Notes: a model not told the origin generated them from the sequence alone. Shown: positions 1-11,223, counted from the first letter of the stretch. The stretch: 64,000 nt of DNA from Heterohyrax brucei (GCA_028571685.1 CM053140.1:222847323-222911322), one strand, 5' to 3'. Made by a program: numbers and translations.

Positions 1-536
1 TCAAAAGGCATATTGCATTGGGAAAATCTGATGCAAAGGATCTCTTTAATGTATTCAAAGGCAAAGATGTCACCTTGAAGACTAAAGTCCACCTGACCCA
101 AGCCATGGTATTTTCAATCATATCATGCATGCAAAAGCTGCACAATCAATCAAGATGACAGAAGAAGAATTGACGGCTTTGAATTGCAGTGCTGGAGAAG
201 GATGTTGAATGAACCACAGACTGCCAAAAGAACGAACAGATCTGTTCTGAAAATACAACCAGAGTGCTCCTTGGAAACAAAGATGGCAAGACTGCTGTTA
301 CATACTTGGGACGTGTTGTCAGAAGAGATGAGTCCCTGGAGGAGGACTTCATGCTGGGTAGAGTGGAGGGTCAGCACAAAGAGGAAGACCCTTGATGAAA
401 TGGATTGACACAGCAGCCACAACAGTGGGATTAAGCGTAAAAACGATTGTGGACATGGTACAAGCCCAGGCAGTTCTGTTGTTCATAGGGTCCCTATGAG
501 TCAAAACTGACTCATGGCACCTAACAACAAGTAATG
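1..536 (+). mobile_element. RTE/BovB-type LINE, 3' end (5' cut by window edge)
   Basis: This is the 3' end of an RTE-clade LINE. The plus strand encodes degraded pieces of the ORF C-terminus, such as KTKVHLTQAMVFS near 80-115 and a CWRRMLNE-like stretch near 190-215. The untranslated tail ends with the GACTCATGGCACCTAACAACAA type of sequence shared with AfroSINEs. Related tails occur at 6355-6573, 17396-18005 and 30392-30546. The reading frame is broken, so this is a dead copy. Assignment to RTE/BovB is firm by protein similarity remembered from the family; the exact subfamily is not determined. Confidence 0.8.
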
Positions 537-654
537 TAGGCTTAAATTAATGCAATTGAGTCCCTAAAAGTTTCTTAAATTATAAGTTTAGGCTTTTATA
601 TTTAACTTTGATGAACTATACAGTAAATCTTTATATATCTTACTAGTCTTTTGG

Positions 655-960
655 ATTAGTTTTCTTTTGCTGTGTAATAAGTTACCACAAACTTAGCAGC
701 TTAAAAAACATCTACTGATTTTTTCTTAGTTCTGTAATTCGGTTCAGCAGAGTGTGGCTGGGTTCTCTGTTGAAAGGTTGAAATCAACGTGTTAGCAGGC
801 TGTGTCCTCACATGTAGTACAAAGTCCTCTTCTAACTTTAAACTTACTGGCCAAACACAATTCCTTGTGGTTTTGCAATTGAAGTCCCTATTTTCTGATT
901 GGTTATTAGTTGATGACACTCATCTCCTACAGCTGCTCTCAATTCCTTGTCCCTTTGGCT
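655..960 (-). mobile_element. MLT1/MaLR-type LTR, 3' half
   Basis: Read on the minus strand, this has the standard MaLR LTR 3' end: AAGCTGCTAAGTTTGTGGTAA followed by TTACACAGCA, then sequence resembling the 'gacacagcctgctaacac' region. The 5' half seems to continue at 1485-1745 beyond a second LTR. No coding capacity. Confidence 0.55.
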
Positions 961-1484
961 ACTGTTTTAGTAGCTAGTACTGCTCTAACAGAATTATCAC
1001 AAAGCAGTGGCTTTAACAAAGGAAAGTTTATTCTTACACAGTCCAGTAGGCTACAAGTCCAAATTCAGGGATGTCCACTCCACAGGAAGGCTTTCCCTCT
1101 TGTCTGCTCTAGAGGAAAGTCCTTGTGTTGCATCAGTCTTTGTCCAGGGAGCATCTTGGTGCAGAAACCTCAGGTCTGAAGGACACAGTCTTCTCCCAGT
1201 GCTGCTTTCTTGATGGTGTGAGGTTCCCAGTTCTCTGCTTGCTTCTCTCTCTTTTTATCTCCTGTAGGATAAAAGGATAAAGGGTGGTACAAGCCATACT
1301 CCTGGGAAACTCCCTTTACAATAGGTGATCCCACAAAGGAATTCACTGTCCCACCCTAATCCTTTAACACACAGCATAGGAAAATCACAAAATGGAGGAC
1401 AATCATAAAATATTGGGAATAATGGCCCAGCCACACGACCACCCATATTTTTGGGGGGAAACAATTGAATCCATGACAGCCAAT
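961..1484 (-). mobile_element. MaLR-like solo LTR
   Basis: The reverse strand begins TGTCATGGATTcAATTGT, the typical start of MST/MLT LTRs, and ends near the TAGTACTAGC/TAAAACAG region. The same family recurs at 61916-62426 on the same strand, with clear by-eye similarity through the 'aggctacaagtccaaattcaggg' and 'gaggaaagtccttg' regions. It appears to have inserted into an older MLT1-like LTR (655-960 plus 1485-1745). No internal retroviral sequence flanks it. Confidence 0.6.
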
Positions 1485-1745
1485 TCCCTTGAAAGCCAAG
1501 AACAGAGAACCCTCTCACATTTTAACCTCTATGACATTCATCTTCTCTACCATCCAGAGAAAACTCTTGGCTTTTAAAGTTCTTATATAATTAGGTGAGA
1601 CCTTCCTGGAAAATCTTTATCTCTTAAAGTGAACTGATCTGGAAGCGTATTTACATCTGCAAAATCATTTGGCCAAGACCTAGATTACTGTTTGATTCAA
1701 TACTCATGAACCAGGAATCTTAGTGTCCATGTTACAATTCTCCCT
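1485..1745 (-). mobile_element. MLT1/MST-type LTR, 5' part (likely continuation of 655-960)
   Basis: On the minus strand the stretch matches the MaLR 'gattttgcagatgtaa' core (TACATCTGCAAAATCATTTG on plus near 1652) and nearby motifs. Position on the far side of the inserted LTR at 961-1484 suggests one interrupted copy. Boundaries are approximate. The following 1746-2019 is AT-rich DNA in which I recognise nothing. Confidence 0.45.
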
Positions 1746-2019
1746 AGGTAACTAATATACACTAATCAGTACTAACATATAACAAATACTAATATATTGG
1801 CAATTTAGAGTGGAGCAACTGGGTGTAACAAAACACAGAAATCAAACAGGATTAGAAAAATCTACAAATCTAAGTGTGATCATTTCTTATGATTTCTTCA
1901 ATAATTCTCCATTGTCTATTAAATATAGTATAAATCCACTAGCCTGGCATGTAAGCACATTCATAATATTGTCTCAATCTCACTTTCTACCTATATATTC
2001 CCTTGCACATCTTCATGTT

Positions 2020-2566
2020 TGTCCTAGATTGAATTATGTCCCCCTAAAAACGTATATATCAATTTGACTGGGCCATGATTCCCACTATTGTGTGGTTATC
2101 CTCTGTTTTGTAATTTTCTTATGTTGTAAATCTTAAACTCTGTCTATGGTTAATAGGACACATTTGGATTATGTTAAGGAGAATTAGGGTGGCATTGTAA
2201 CACCCTTACTAAGGTTACCTCCCTGATTCACTGTAAAGTGAGTTCCCCTAAATTATGACTTTTACCACCTTTTATGCTACAAATGATAAAAAGAAAGGGA
2301 AGCAAGCAGAGAGTCAAGAATCTCATATCATAGAAAGAACAGCATTGGAAAAACAGCCTGTCCTTTGGAGCAGCACTTCCTGCAATGAAACCCTCCCAGA
2401 CCAAGGAAAGCCAGATGCATCAAAAAGACCTTCCTCTAGAGACAACAGAGAGAAAAAGCTTTCTTGTGGAGATGGCCCTGTTGGACTATGAAAGAATAAG
2501 ATTTTCCTTGTGAAAGCCATTCACTTCTGTTATTTACGTTTACAGCAGTGCTAGATGACTAGGACA
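2020..2566 (+). mobile_element. MaLR-like solo LTR
   Basis: The element opens TGTCCTAGATTGAATTATGTC and closes GATGACTAGGACA, giving the inverted TGTCC...GGACA ends expected of an LTR. The 5 bp flanks are atgtt and ttgtt (4 of 5 identical), consistent with a retroviral-type target duplication. No internal region is attached, so it is a solo LTR. The open frames inside it (about 2255-2491) are not genes. Confidence 0.65.
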
Positions 2567-3029
2567 TTGTTACACTATTATATTACATTTTTCTAAACTC
2601 TAGTCTTATTGGTGTTTCTCGCTCCTGCAAGCCTATCATCGTTTACCTGGAAAAAACTCACCCTATCTTATGGACAAAACCCATAGAGTAATCAGACAAT
2701 GTGGTATGTGGTGACCTCTTCCTACCTTGAAGGACCATTCCTTTTCCAACAACAAAGATTAAACTAGAATAATATTTGAAACCTACATAAACTAATGTCT
2801 TTAGGTCATACATCCAATGCTTTCCACTTCCTCAACCATTCTCTCCAGTGACCCTAAAATACATTATTCTTTCAACACAGAATTTTGCCTTCACCACCTC
2901 TGTTTATTTTTTCTCTCTTTCTGGGCTGCTTATCTACTACATTTCCACTATGAAAAATCTTATTTAACTTCTATTTTTACCAATGAAAGAATAATTCCTA
3001 TCAGACATTCCCTCTCACCATAAACTATC
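2567..3029. other. Unassigned AT-rich DNA
   Basis: I see no coding region, RNA gene or confidently named repeat. A 68-codon frame at 2817-3023 has no recognisable protein features and is probably chance. Confidence 0.5.
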
Positions 3030-4020
3030 AAAAAACTAGAAAAAAATACATGAAACAACTCTTCAGACAATGAGTAAAGTCAGCACAGAACTTTTAGCCT
3101 TAAAAGAAAGTAAACAAATGAGACAAATGCTATGATCACCCTGGGGTTTTGTCTGAAAGCAATGTCTATGCTGCATAATAACTCACACCTACTCAGTGTA
3201 ACATACTTGAGGAGATAGAAAGTGAAGTTCAGAGATGTTTATGTGGTTAAAATTCACAAGGCAGAGTATGAGAAAAGAGCCACCTAAGAAAAGAAAGTAC
3301 TGCAAAAATCTGTATGGGTCTCTTGTACCAGAAAAAGGAGAGGTATAGAAAACTGTATTTGAAAAATAGTGGTTGACATTCCTCCAGTTTGATGGTGGTC
3401 ATAAAGCTATTGGTCTGAGAAGCTCAACAAATACTGAACCGAATGAGCATACAGAAAAACACATCAAGGAACATCATAACTAAACTGCTATATGCCAGTG
3501 ATGAAAACGAAGACCTTAAGAGCAGACGTAGACAGAACTGTGAGTAAAATCCACTATCAAACTGGAAATCCTCACCATTAAGTAAGTGAGTCTAGGAAAA
3601 AAAACAGACGAAGCCATGCAAAAATACTGCAAACTTCAGTACTTGCAAATGGAAGTTTTTCTGCTGATAAATTTCCAGGGGTGTGTGTGGATAAAACTAT
3701 AACACAACACTCTAAACTGAAACAAATATCCTCACGTAAATGTATAAGGATACTAATAAACACCCTGAATCAGAAATACATGAACTAAAAACAACAAAAC
3801 AAGTAGAAATAAAACGAAAATTTCTTTAACTTGTTAAAAAGAAGAGGGTAATAATGACAAAGAAAACATAAAAGAGAAGATTGACTTACTGGGTGCCAAG
3901 GTGAGAATAGATTTAAATACACAATTAGCTGAAAAAGGAAAGAAAGGGTGAACTACAAATATTATAGGCAGACAAATTATCTTTCAAGTTTTACGATCAT
4001 GGAAAAATAAGTTTTACATA
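3030..4020 (+). mobile_element. Ancient L1 (L1M-type) fragment, ORF1/inter-ORF region
   Basis: A-rich plus strand with phrases resembling old mammalian L1, such as 'agaagctcaacaaatac' followed by 'aacatcataactaaactgct' near 3419-3489. Frames are shattered. It probably belongs with the old L1 ORF2 remnants at 7240-10815, the intervening sequence being later RTE, SINE and LTR insertions. Identification is by remembered consensus and is moderate. Confidence 0.5.
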
Positions 4021-4152
4021 TGCCCAAATTCAGAAAATATTGTATGTATGTACCTGTCTTAAGATACCTGTCAGAGGACAAGCTTCATCTGACCAAACCA
4101 TGACTGGAGACACTTCACAAAAAGACAGTAAGTACTTCGTATATTCAGCTGT

Positions 4153-4350
4153 GGTTGCTGTTGACATCCAGTTGATTGCTACTCTTGGTGACTCCATGTG
4201 TGCAGAATGAAGCTGTTTCATAGGATTTTCAAAGCTGTAACTTTTCAGAAGCAGATCACCAGGCCTGTCATCGGAGGCATCTGTGGGTGGGTTCAAACTA
4301 TCAATCTTTTGGCTAGTAGTCAAGTGCTTAACTGCTGGCACTACCCAGGT
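4153..4350 (-). mobile_element. AfroSINE (long variant)
   Basis: Reverse-orientation AfroSINE: on plus it runs from the tail (GTTGCTGTTGACATCCAGTTG, CTCTTGGTGACTCCATGTGTG) through 'gcagatcaccaggcc' to the tRNA-like head with a B-box-like region (ggttcaaact) and 'gtgcttaactgctggca'. It sits next to an RTE copy at 4533-6290. Confidence 0.8.
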
Positions 4351-4532
4351 ACTAAACAAACGATTGGATAACAGGTTGAAAGATAATGAGAAGTATTGCA
4401 TGTCTTTTCATATTAGAAATAATGCAACCAATCAATTGGGAGAAAGGAGAGAGAAGGAGGAAAGCAAAATAGGATCAAATTGTATTGCATATGTTGTTAT
4501 CTGCATATCACAAGTTATTTAAGAATCTTCCT

Positions 4533-6290
4533 CCAGTCCTAATACAGGATTCTTCTTCATATACTCCAGTTTATGTTATTACTTTCTGAGCACACGGACT
4601 GAATAAGTACAGTGAAATGATACAGTCTTGATGCATACTTTTCCCAATTTTAAACCAGCAGAATCTCCTTGTTCTGTTCTAATGACTGTCTCTTGGTCTA
4701 TGCATAGGTTCCTCATGAACATAAGTAAGTGTTCTGGAGTTCCTATTTTCCACAATGTTATCCATAATTTGTTATGATCTATGCAGTCGATTGTCTGCAT
4801 GGTCAATAAAAACCTGCTCTGTATCATTCTGGTACTCTCACCTTTCAGCCAAGATCCATCTGGCATAAGTAATGACATCCCTCAGTCCATGTTCTCTCTT
4901 GAATCTCGCCTGAAATTTTGGTAGTTTCCTGTCAATGTACTGTTGTGATCACGTTTGAATTATTTTCAGCAAAACTTTGTTTGCATGTGATATTAATGAC
5001 ACTGTTTGGTAATTTCTACATTGTTGGACGACTTCCATTTAGAATGTGCATAAATATGGATCCCTTCCAATCAGTTGGCTCAGTAACTGTCTTCCAAATT
5101 TCTTGGCATAGAAGAATGAGTGCTTCCAGCACTGCATGTTTTTGTTCAAACATCTCAGTTGGTATTCTATGAATTTCTGATGCCTTTTTTTTTTTTCCAA
5201 TGCCTTCAGTGAAGTTTGGTCTTCCTCCTTCAATGCTGTCAGTTCTTGATCATACGCTACCTCCTGAAATGGTTGAGTATCAACCAATTCTTCCTGGTAC
5301 AGTGACTCAACATATTCCTTCCTTTTTTTTTTACACTTTCTGCATTATCTAGTATTTTCCCCAGGAATCCTTCACTACTTTAACTTGAAGCTTGAATTTT
5401 TTTCTGGAATTCTATCAACTTGAGAAATGCCGAGACTGTCATCCCCTTCTGATTTTCTAACTCCAGGTCTTTGCACATTTCATTATAATATTCTATTTTG
5501 TCTTTTCAAGCTGCTCTTTGAAATCTTTCTACAGCTGTTTTACTTAATCATTTCTTTCATTCACTTTAGCTACTCTGCATTCAATAGCAAGTTTGATTCT
5601 GACATCTGTTTTGGTCTTTTCTTTATTTCTTGTCTTTTTAATGACTTTTTGCTCTCTCTGTGTATGATGTCTGTGATGTCATCTCACGTCTTGTCTGGTA
5701 TTCAGTCATGCATCAAATTTATTCTTGAGATGGTCTCTGAATTCAGGAAGGACATACTCAAAGTTGAACTTTGTCTCTTTTGGACTTGTTTCTAATTTCC
5801 TTTAGCTTTAACTTGAACTTGCACATGAGTAAGTGATAGCACATTCCACAGTCAACTCCTGGCCTTGTTCTGACTGAAAACACTGAGCTGCTCCATCATC
5901 TTTCTCCAAAAATGTGTATTCTATCCAGTGAGGTCCATGTGTGCAGCTGTGGTTTATGTTATTTTAAAACAGTTATTCCCAAGAAGTATGTCATTGGTCT
6001 TGCAAAATTCTATTGTGCAATATCTGGAATTATTTCTATCATGAAGGCCATGTTTTTTAATCACTAGTCCTTCTTCCTGATTGCATGTTCAATCAATTTC
6101 AGATGGTAAAAGTTGGTAAAAAAATATTTCACATTCTTCATCTTTGCCACTATTAGTTGGTGCTAGTCATATCAACTAGTCTACTTTGTAGGTACATGGA
6201 TATTACCCTATCACTGACAGCCTTATACTTCAAGATAGATCTTGAAATGTTCTTTTTGGCAATGTTCTTTCTCCATATGTAATAAGTAAT
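4533..6290 (-). mobile_element. RTE/BovB-type LINE, truncated, RT to endonuclease
   Basis: The minus strand encodes the reverse transcriptase part of an RTE ORF at 4579-4878, with recognisable TIDCIDHNKLW, GTPEHLLMFMRNLC and VIRTEQGDS motifs. Moving to higher coordinates the same strand gives the linker (PFQEVAYDQELTALKEE near 5230-5280) and then degraded endonuclease-region code up to about 6270. The 3' UTR is missing. Stops and frameshifts occur throughout, so it is inactive. RTE/BovB LINEs encode one endonuclease-RT polyprotein that primes on nicked DNA. Confidence 0.85.
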
Positions 6291-6354
6291 TATAGGATAC
6301 CATTTAAAACTTGTGATAAAAGATTAAGAACAGAGAAACTTCAGGGTACTACCA

Positions 6355-6573
6355 AAAAAAAATGATTATCAGTAGCTACAAAAGGACATTGTGTTGGTAA
6401 AGCAGAGAGTCAGCGAGGATGAGGGAAATCTTCTGTTGGAAAGAGTGACACAGTTGCCACAACAATGGGCTCAAATATAGCAAAGATCATGCAGATGGCC
6501 TAGAACTAGGCAATGGTAGCATACAAATGAGGAAGCTATTAGTTGGAGCTGACTCGATCGCAGCTAACAACAA
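6355..6573 (+). mobile_element. RTE/BovB-type LINE 3' tail
   Basis: Matches the 3' tail of the copy at 1-536: 'cagcgaggatgagggaaat', 'gacacagttgccacaacaat', 'ggctcaaatatagcaaagat' and the terminal GACTCGATCGCAGCTAACAAC. Opposite in orientation to the neighbouring RTE at 4533-6290. A 5'-truncated insertion. Confidence 0.75.
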
Positions 6574-6610
6574 TGGTATAAAAAATATTATTAAGAATAT
6601 GAACTTGCGG

Positions 6611-7235
6611 TAGGTTGAATAATGCTTCTTAAAGATGTATATGTCCTAATTCCCAGAATTTATGAATATATTGGGTTACACGGCAAAAAGGGATTAAAGC
6701 TGCAGATGGAATTAAAGTTGCTAATTATCTGATCTTAACGTAACAACATTATTCTCAATTTTTTTTAATATAAGGACCCACAAAACTGGAAAGGGGAATC
6801 AAAAGAGGAATAGAGACATTGCGGTATGATAAGGACTTAGACCAATGTGGATCGTTTTGAAGATGGAGTATGGGGGCCAGGACGCAACAAAGAGAACAGC
6901 TTCTAGAAGTTATAAAGGTAAAGAAATGGACTCTCCATTTGAATCCCCAGAAGAAACACAGTTCTACTGACACACTGATTTTAACCTCCCTGCAAAAAAC
7001 CATTGCCATTGAGTCATATCTGACTCACAGTGATTCTACACAGTTTCCAAGGGAAATTCAAACTGCCAACCTTTCAGATAGTAGGAAAGCTCTTAACCAC
7101 TGCACAACCAGGAATTCAACCCAGTGAGGCCCATTTTGGACCGATGACCTACAGAACCATAAGATAAGTTTCTATTATTTTAAGCCATTAGGTTTGTTGT
7201 AATTTTTTGCAGCAGTGATAGAAAACTGATATACT
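6611..7235 (+). mobile_element. MLT1-type LTR with inserted AfroSINE
   Basis: Starts with the MaLR-like 'ggttgaataatgcttctta' and 'gtcctaattcccagaattt' region, followed by 'attaaagttgctaattatct'. It ends with the typical 'ttttaagccattaggtttgt' and 'gcagcagtgatagaaaactg'. An AfroSINE interrupts it at 6991-7115. No internal retroviral sequence. Confidence 0.65.
6991..7115 (-). mobile_element. AfroSINE inside MLT1 LTR
   Basis: Plus strand shows CCATTGCCATTGAGTCATAT, GACTCACAGTGATTCTACAC, 'gtttccaagggaaattcaaa', then 'gctcttaaccactgcacaac'. This is the reverse complement of an AfroSINE lacking part of its middle. Its position inside the LTR shows it is younger than the LTR. Confidence 0.8.
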
Positions 7236-7239
7236 ACTA

Positions 7240-8050
7240 ACATAAAAATACACATAATCTAATATATCAAAAGAAAGCAAGAGGACACAACAGAGAAAAA
7301 GAATAAACATAGCAACGCGTAGTAAATACAACATAAGATGCTATGACAGAATTGAGACGAAAATTAACAGTCATATCGATAAATGTAAATAGGCTTAACT
7401 TGACAGTTAAAGAAAAGGATTTTCAAGTTAGCACATAAAGTACAACTCAACTTTATTCTATGTAAAAGAAACACAGTCAAAACACAAGAATTCAGTAGCT
7501 AAGAATAAAGCATAAACTAAGTTTCAACAATAAAAGAAAACAGTAAGAAAGGAAAAGGTACAATCCTGATAGTAACAATGTAGACTTCAAGCCAAAAAGC
7601 CTTAAACGAAACAATCATTTTTAGGCACTTGTGTGTACTCACGATTTCTAAAATTTGTATGCATATATGTGTATATGCTTATGTGAATATATGCGTACAT
7701 ATTCACACATGCATATGTATTTTTGAATGTGCCCATGTGTGTATGTACATACATATATTTCCTAGCTCTGTCCTCTGAAAGTGCCAAGAAACAAAGACAA
7801 TTCCATAATAGTGAGCACATCTGGTGCCCAGATCTTGTTCTTTCATATAAATCCCACTAAAAGGAACCAGCGTTACTTAAGGTAATGTCTGATCCCAGAG
7901 CTGAGACAGAATAGATGAAAAACAAACTGAAATATCTAGTTATGCCAAAAAGAAAGTATTAAAAAAAAAAAGCGATGAGGACGTGAAAATGGTAAAACCA
8001 TTTTTAAGGATTTCAAATCTGGTATCACTCGGGAATTACGATAAATTCAG
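7240..8050 (+). mobile_element. Ancient L1 ORF2 endonuclease-region remnant
   Basis: Contains 'cgataaatgtaaataggctt' (the INVNRL region after the ORF2 start), 'ctatgtaaaagaaacacagt' (the QETH region) and 'tagacttcaagccaaaaagc' (the DFKPK region), in the order expected of L1 ORF2. No frame stays open. Followed by about 1 kb in which L1 similarity is weak. Confidence 0.5.
7640..7760. repeat. Degenerate TATG/TGTA microsatellite
   Basis: Alternating purine-pyrimidine tract with repeated 'tatgtgtatatgctt'-like words and 'gtgtgtatgtacatacatat'. A 72-codon minus-strand frame over it is low complexity and not a gene. Confidence 0.7.
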
Positions 8051-8499
8051 TAGACAAATGAATTATAAACCAACGGAAATACATAAATTGACCCATATTA
8101 ATAATGACAGGTGTGACAGACAGATCAATATATAGATACGGATAGGTAAGTAAGTAGATGGATAAGGATGGGTAGAGGAAATCTCTGGTTTACGGTAATG
8201 CTGAGGACTAAATGGTAAATGTGGAGGAAGTGCTAGAGTTGTAAAGACCATCACTTTTCAGCCATCATGGTAAATATCAGATTCAGCAAGAATCCCAATG
8301 GAAGATAAGTCCAAGGGAAATTTCTGGTGAGCCATAGGATAACTCATGGTCTTAAAGTCTCTCTCTGTAAACTTCTTGTTACCTGCAAAGAGGAAAAGTA
8401 ATAATAATAACTTTGCAAAGGAAAAATTAGGCAACACTTTTACCAGGTAATCAAAATTAACACATATGAAGTACTGATGAATATCACGTGCTCCCAGAG
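8051..8499. other. Unassigned DNA with degenerate GATA-like tract
   Basis: A tract at about 8120-8175 carries imperfect GATA/GTAA repeats ('agatacggataggtaagtaa'). Otherwise no gene or named repeat is evident. Confidence 0.5.
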
Positions 8500-9165
8500 G
8501 TGATAATCTGAGAAGGACTTAACATGACCTATAAAGTATGCCAACCAAGAATGTACAACCTTAATCTATGGGCAAGGAAACAGTACACAAGTACAAAATT
8601 TGGAACAGTCTGTTAAAAAGGTGGAATTGTGTTCTTCAAAAATGTCATAAAAGACAAAAAACGGCTGTAGAAAAGTTTCACATTAAAGGAGGATAATAAG
8701 ACATGGCAACAAAATTCAATACCTGACTGTGGACTGATCTTTTAACAGAACAGGGGAAAACTACTGTGAAAGACAATATTAAATTAACTGCTAAAATTAG
8801 AATCTGTGGATGGATAGATTAAAATATTGGATTATCATAAATATATGAAGTTGATAGCTGTCCTCTGGTTATGTAGAAGAACAACCTTGCTTTTAGAAAC
8901 ACACACTGACATATTTACAGTAAGGGCCATGATGTATGTAGCTCACTCTCAGATGGTTAGAGATCATTATGGATTAGATAACTAAATAGAAAAATCATTA
9001 TAGATTAGATAGACAACTAGAACATTAGAGAAAATGTGATAACATTCTAGCAATAGGAAATCTAAGTAAAAGGTAAATGAGTGTCTTTTGTATCATTTAT
9101 ATTTTTTTATAAATTTGAAATCATTTCCAAGTAAAATGTTCAACAAAAGTGCCAGTAGGAAAACA
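8500..9165 (+). mobile_element. Probable ancient LINE 3' UTR remnant
   Basis: Resembles the widespread old-mammalian tail with 'ctgtcctctggttatgtaga', 'gggccatgatgtatgtagct', 'tctcagatggttagaga' and a closing 'aaatttgaaatcatttcc'. I associate this with old L1-type 3' ends from memory but cannot name the subfamily. No coding capacity. Confidence 0.4.
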
Positions 9166-9269
9166 TTAAGCACAATTTTATGCCTATAAACTTCACAACT
9201 TAGATGTGTTCACATTTCTTTAAAAGATATATATATTTATTTAAGAAGTGGAAAACATAAAGAGCTTTG

Positions 9270-9631
9270 TATGTGTTACTAAAATCAGATTTATTAAAAC
9301 ATTCTTACAAAGAAAATTTGAGGTCCAGATAAGTTCCACGTCTCTGAGTGTTTATTAAGCAATTAAGAAATACTACCCGACCTACAAAAACAATTTCAAA
9401 CAATAGAGAGACATATTACTCAAGTCATTTTATGAGGCTAATATTAAACTAAGACTAGAACCAGAATAAAAAGTTACAAGAAAATGAATAACAAACCAAT
9501 AGCCCTTAGCCAAGCCAAGAGCAGTCGAGTCGGATCCGACTCATGACAACTTTTTATGAACAGCAAATTAAATCAATGAATATGTAAAACAGCTACTATA
9601 TCATGACAAATTAGATTTTATCCCAAGAATG
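9270..9631 (+). mobile_element. Ancient L1 ORF2 reverse-transcriptase remnant
   Basis: Words in L1 order: 'tactacccgacctacaaaaa', 'cattttatgaggctaatatt', 'cagcaaattaaatcaatgaa', 'gacaaattagattttatccc' and 'aagaatgc', the last matching the GFIPGMQG code region. A short AfroSINE core interrupts it near 9515-9550. Frame destroyed. Confidence 0.5.
9515..9550 (-). mobile_element. AfroSINE core fragment
   Basis: 'gcagtcgagtcggatccgac' followed by TCATGACAAC is the reverse complement of the AfroSINE/RTE terminal core. Only about 35 bp are recognisable. Confidence 0.5.
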
Positions 9632-9760
9632 CCTTTACATGATTTATCTGTTACAAAATGAAGCTTGGTTTCTATTCCAGGTCTAGGATGTAGGAAAGAA
9701 GTTCAGTTTGGGGCATGCTGATTTTTAAGGCAAATGAGCAACAAGTCACATGGACTAAAC
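9632..9760 (-). repeat. Copy 1 of a locally paired about 114 bp sequence (probably L2-like)
   Basis: Bases 9632-9745 match 13442-13556 at roughly 85% by eye, sharing 'gatgaagcttggt', 'tctattccag' and 'ggcatg'. Here the sequence interrupts the old L1 ORF2. See the matching entry; orientation is given by the tentative L2-like assignment. Confidence 0.5.
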
Positions 9761-9839
9761 TTTCAAAAATCATTCAGGGTAACTTACTTTATCAACACAA
9801 GAAAGTAGAAAAAACAGAAGATCATATCAATATGTAGAA

Positions 9840-10388
9840 ACAGCATCTGACCACCATAATGAGATACTATCACATCACTTCTAGAATTACTGAAGGTAAA
9901 AAAACAAAAACAAAAACAAAAAAAAAACATGCCAATGTCAACTGCTGACAAACAGGTGAAGCCACTAGAAGTCTCATATATTGCTGGTTAGAATGCAAAC
10001 ATTTACAACAATTATAAAAAACAGTTTGTAAATTTATGAAGTTAAACACACAAATTTCTCTTTTAGATATGTAGTCAAGAAAAATGAAAAGATGTTCACA
10101 TGAAGATGTACGCATAAATGTTTATAGCAATTTTACTCACAGTCACTGCAAACTGGATACAATTCATACATTCATCAACAGATGAATGGATAAACAAACC
10201 ACATTACTCAACACAAAAAAAGAAAAAACTACTTACATGTGTAACAACATGGATACACTAAAAAAACATGATGAGCAAAACAATATACATGCATCATCCC
10301 ATTTATATGAAATTAGAGACCAGTGAGAACTAACTTGTAGTGATTGAAAGCAAAACTATAGTTCCTGAGGGCAAGGAGTGAAGTGACT
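9840..10388 (+). mobile_element. Ancient L1 ORF2 C-terminal region
   Basis: Carries the L1 ORF2 3' landmarks 'accaccataatgagatacta', 'atattgctggttagaatgca', 'acagatgaatggataaacaa' and 'atcccatttatatgaaatta', all decayed. An A-rich (CAAAAA)n tract at 9898-9928 interrupts it. The 3' UTR end resumes at 10689 after an inserted RTE derivative. Confidence 0.65.
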
Positions 10389-10688
10389 GCATGCTGTTCT
10401 TAGTTTCTGTCACGTAAGCACATGGCAGCCTCATGTATAGCAGAACAAAATGTTGTCTGGTCCTACATAATCTTCATGATGGTTGGTATATTTGAATCCA
10501 CTGTTGTGACTATTGTATAGTGACTTCCAACTTAGGAGGTTCGTCTTCCAGCACTGTATCAGATCTTATTGTCTTGTGATCTGTAAGGTTTTCATTAGCT
10601 AATTTTCAAAAGCAGATTGCCAGGCCTGTCCTAGTCTGTCTTAGTCTGGAAATTCTCTGAACCCTGGCAGATAGACCCAAATTGAACC
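10389..10688 (-). mobile_element. Internally deleted RTE-derived element
   Basis: The lower-coordinate half resembles the RTE 3' terminal region ('acaaaatgttgtctggtcct', 'cactgttgtgactattgtat'). It is followed directly by sequence like the RTE 5' region ('ggttttcattagctaatttt', 'cctagtctgtcttagtctgg'), also found at 27181-27260. The reverse transcriptase and endonuclease code is absent, so this is a non-autonomous deletion derivative. It sits inside an old L1 tail. Confidence 0.6.
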
Positions 10689-10815
10689 TTGTGGGACCAT
10701 GAAAATGAGGTGACAGAAACACAGATGTACATATTTGCCAAGCACTTTGAACTATATACTTAAAACGGGTCCATTTTATTGTATATAAATTATACATTAA
10801 TAATGTTGATTAAAT
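10689..10815 (+). mobile_element. Ancient L1 3' UTR terminus
   Basis: 'gaactatatacttaaaacgg' and 'ccattttattgtatataaat' followed by 'tatacattaataatg' match the common end of old mammalian L1 3' UTRs. It continues the copy ending at 10388. Confidence 0.65.
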
Positions 10816-10839
10816 ATTGTACTTATCATCCTTAATAAC

Positions 10840-11208
10840 TCAGTTCAAATTCTTCAGTGAAATCTTTCCCAATCACCCAGACCACTGCAATATGCTTCCT
10901 CCCATACAGCCAATCAATAGTGACGTCACCAGTTTGCTTTAAACTATAAATGACAGTACATGTGTCTCTTCCATTTGAATCATTTGAATTTACATTCCCT
11001 CTTTACCTCCTTGAACTCTTTCTTCTATCTAAACCACTCCACTGAAATGATTTTTGCTGAAGCCAATAATAACTCATGGAATATTCAGTCCAATGGCCAC
11101 TAAATAGTTATCCTAGCAGGCTTCTTTTTGACTTTGATCTTCTCAGCTGTTCACCCAATCACTTGTGTGTTACTACATTCTTGTAAGTCTCATTTTCAGG
11201 TTCTTTTC
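10840..11208 (+). mobile_element. L2-like LINE remnant, left part
   Basis: 'cagttcaaattcttcagtga' and 'aatctttcccaatcacccag' resemble the L2 3' region. It contains the palindrome TGACGTCA at 10921-10928 (see findings). The remnant is interrupted by the L1 at 11224-13070 and seems to resume at 13086. Confidence 0.4.
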
Positions 11209-11223
11209 TTCAACTTACTTCTT

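Noticed and set aside
4030..4401. 123-codon minus frame
   Set aside because: It runs through a reversed AfroSINE, so it is a repeat-derived frame.
5427..5795. 122-codon hydrophobic plus frame
   Set aside because: It is the antisense of the RTE linker region at 4533-6290.
7602..7820. 72-codon minus frame rich in Tyr/His/Met
   Set aside because: Low-complexity translation of a TATG-type microsatellite.
9898..9928. CRISPR-like or regulatory A-rich repeat
   Set aside because: Simple (CAAAAA)n expansion in an old L1; no spacer structure.
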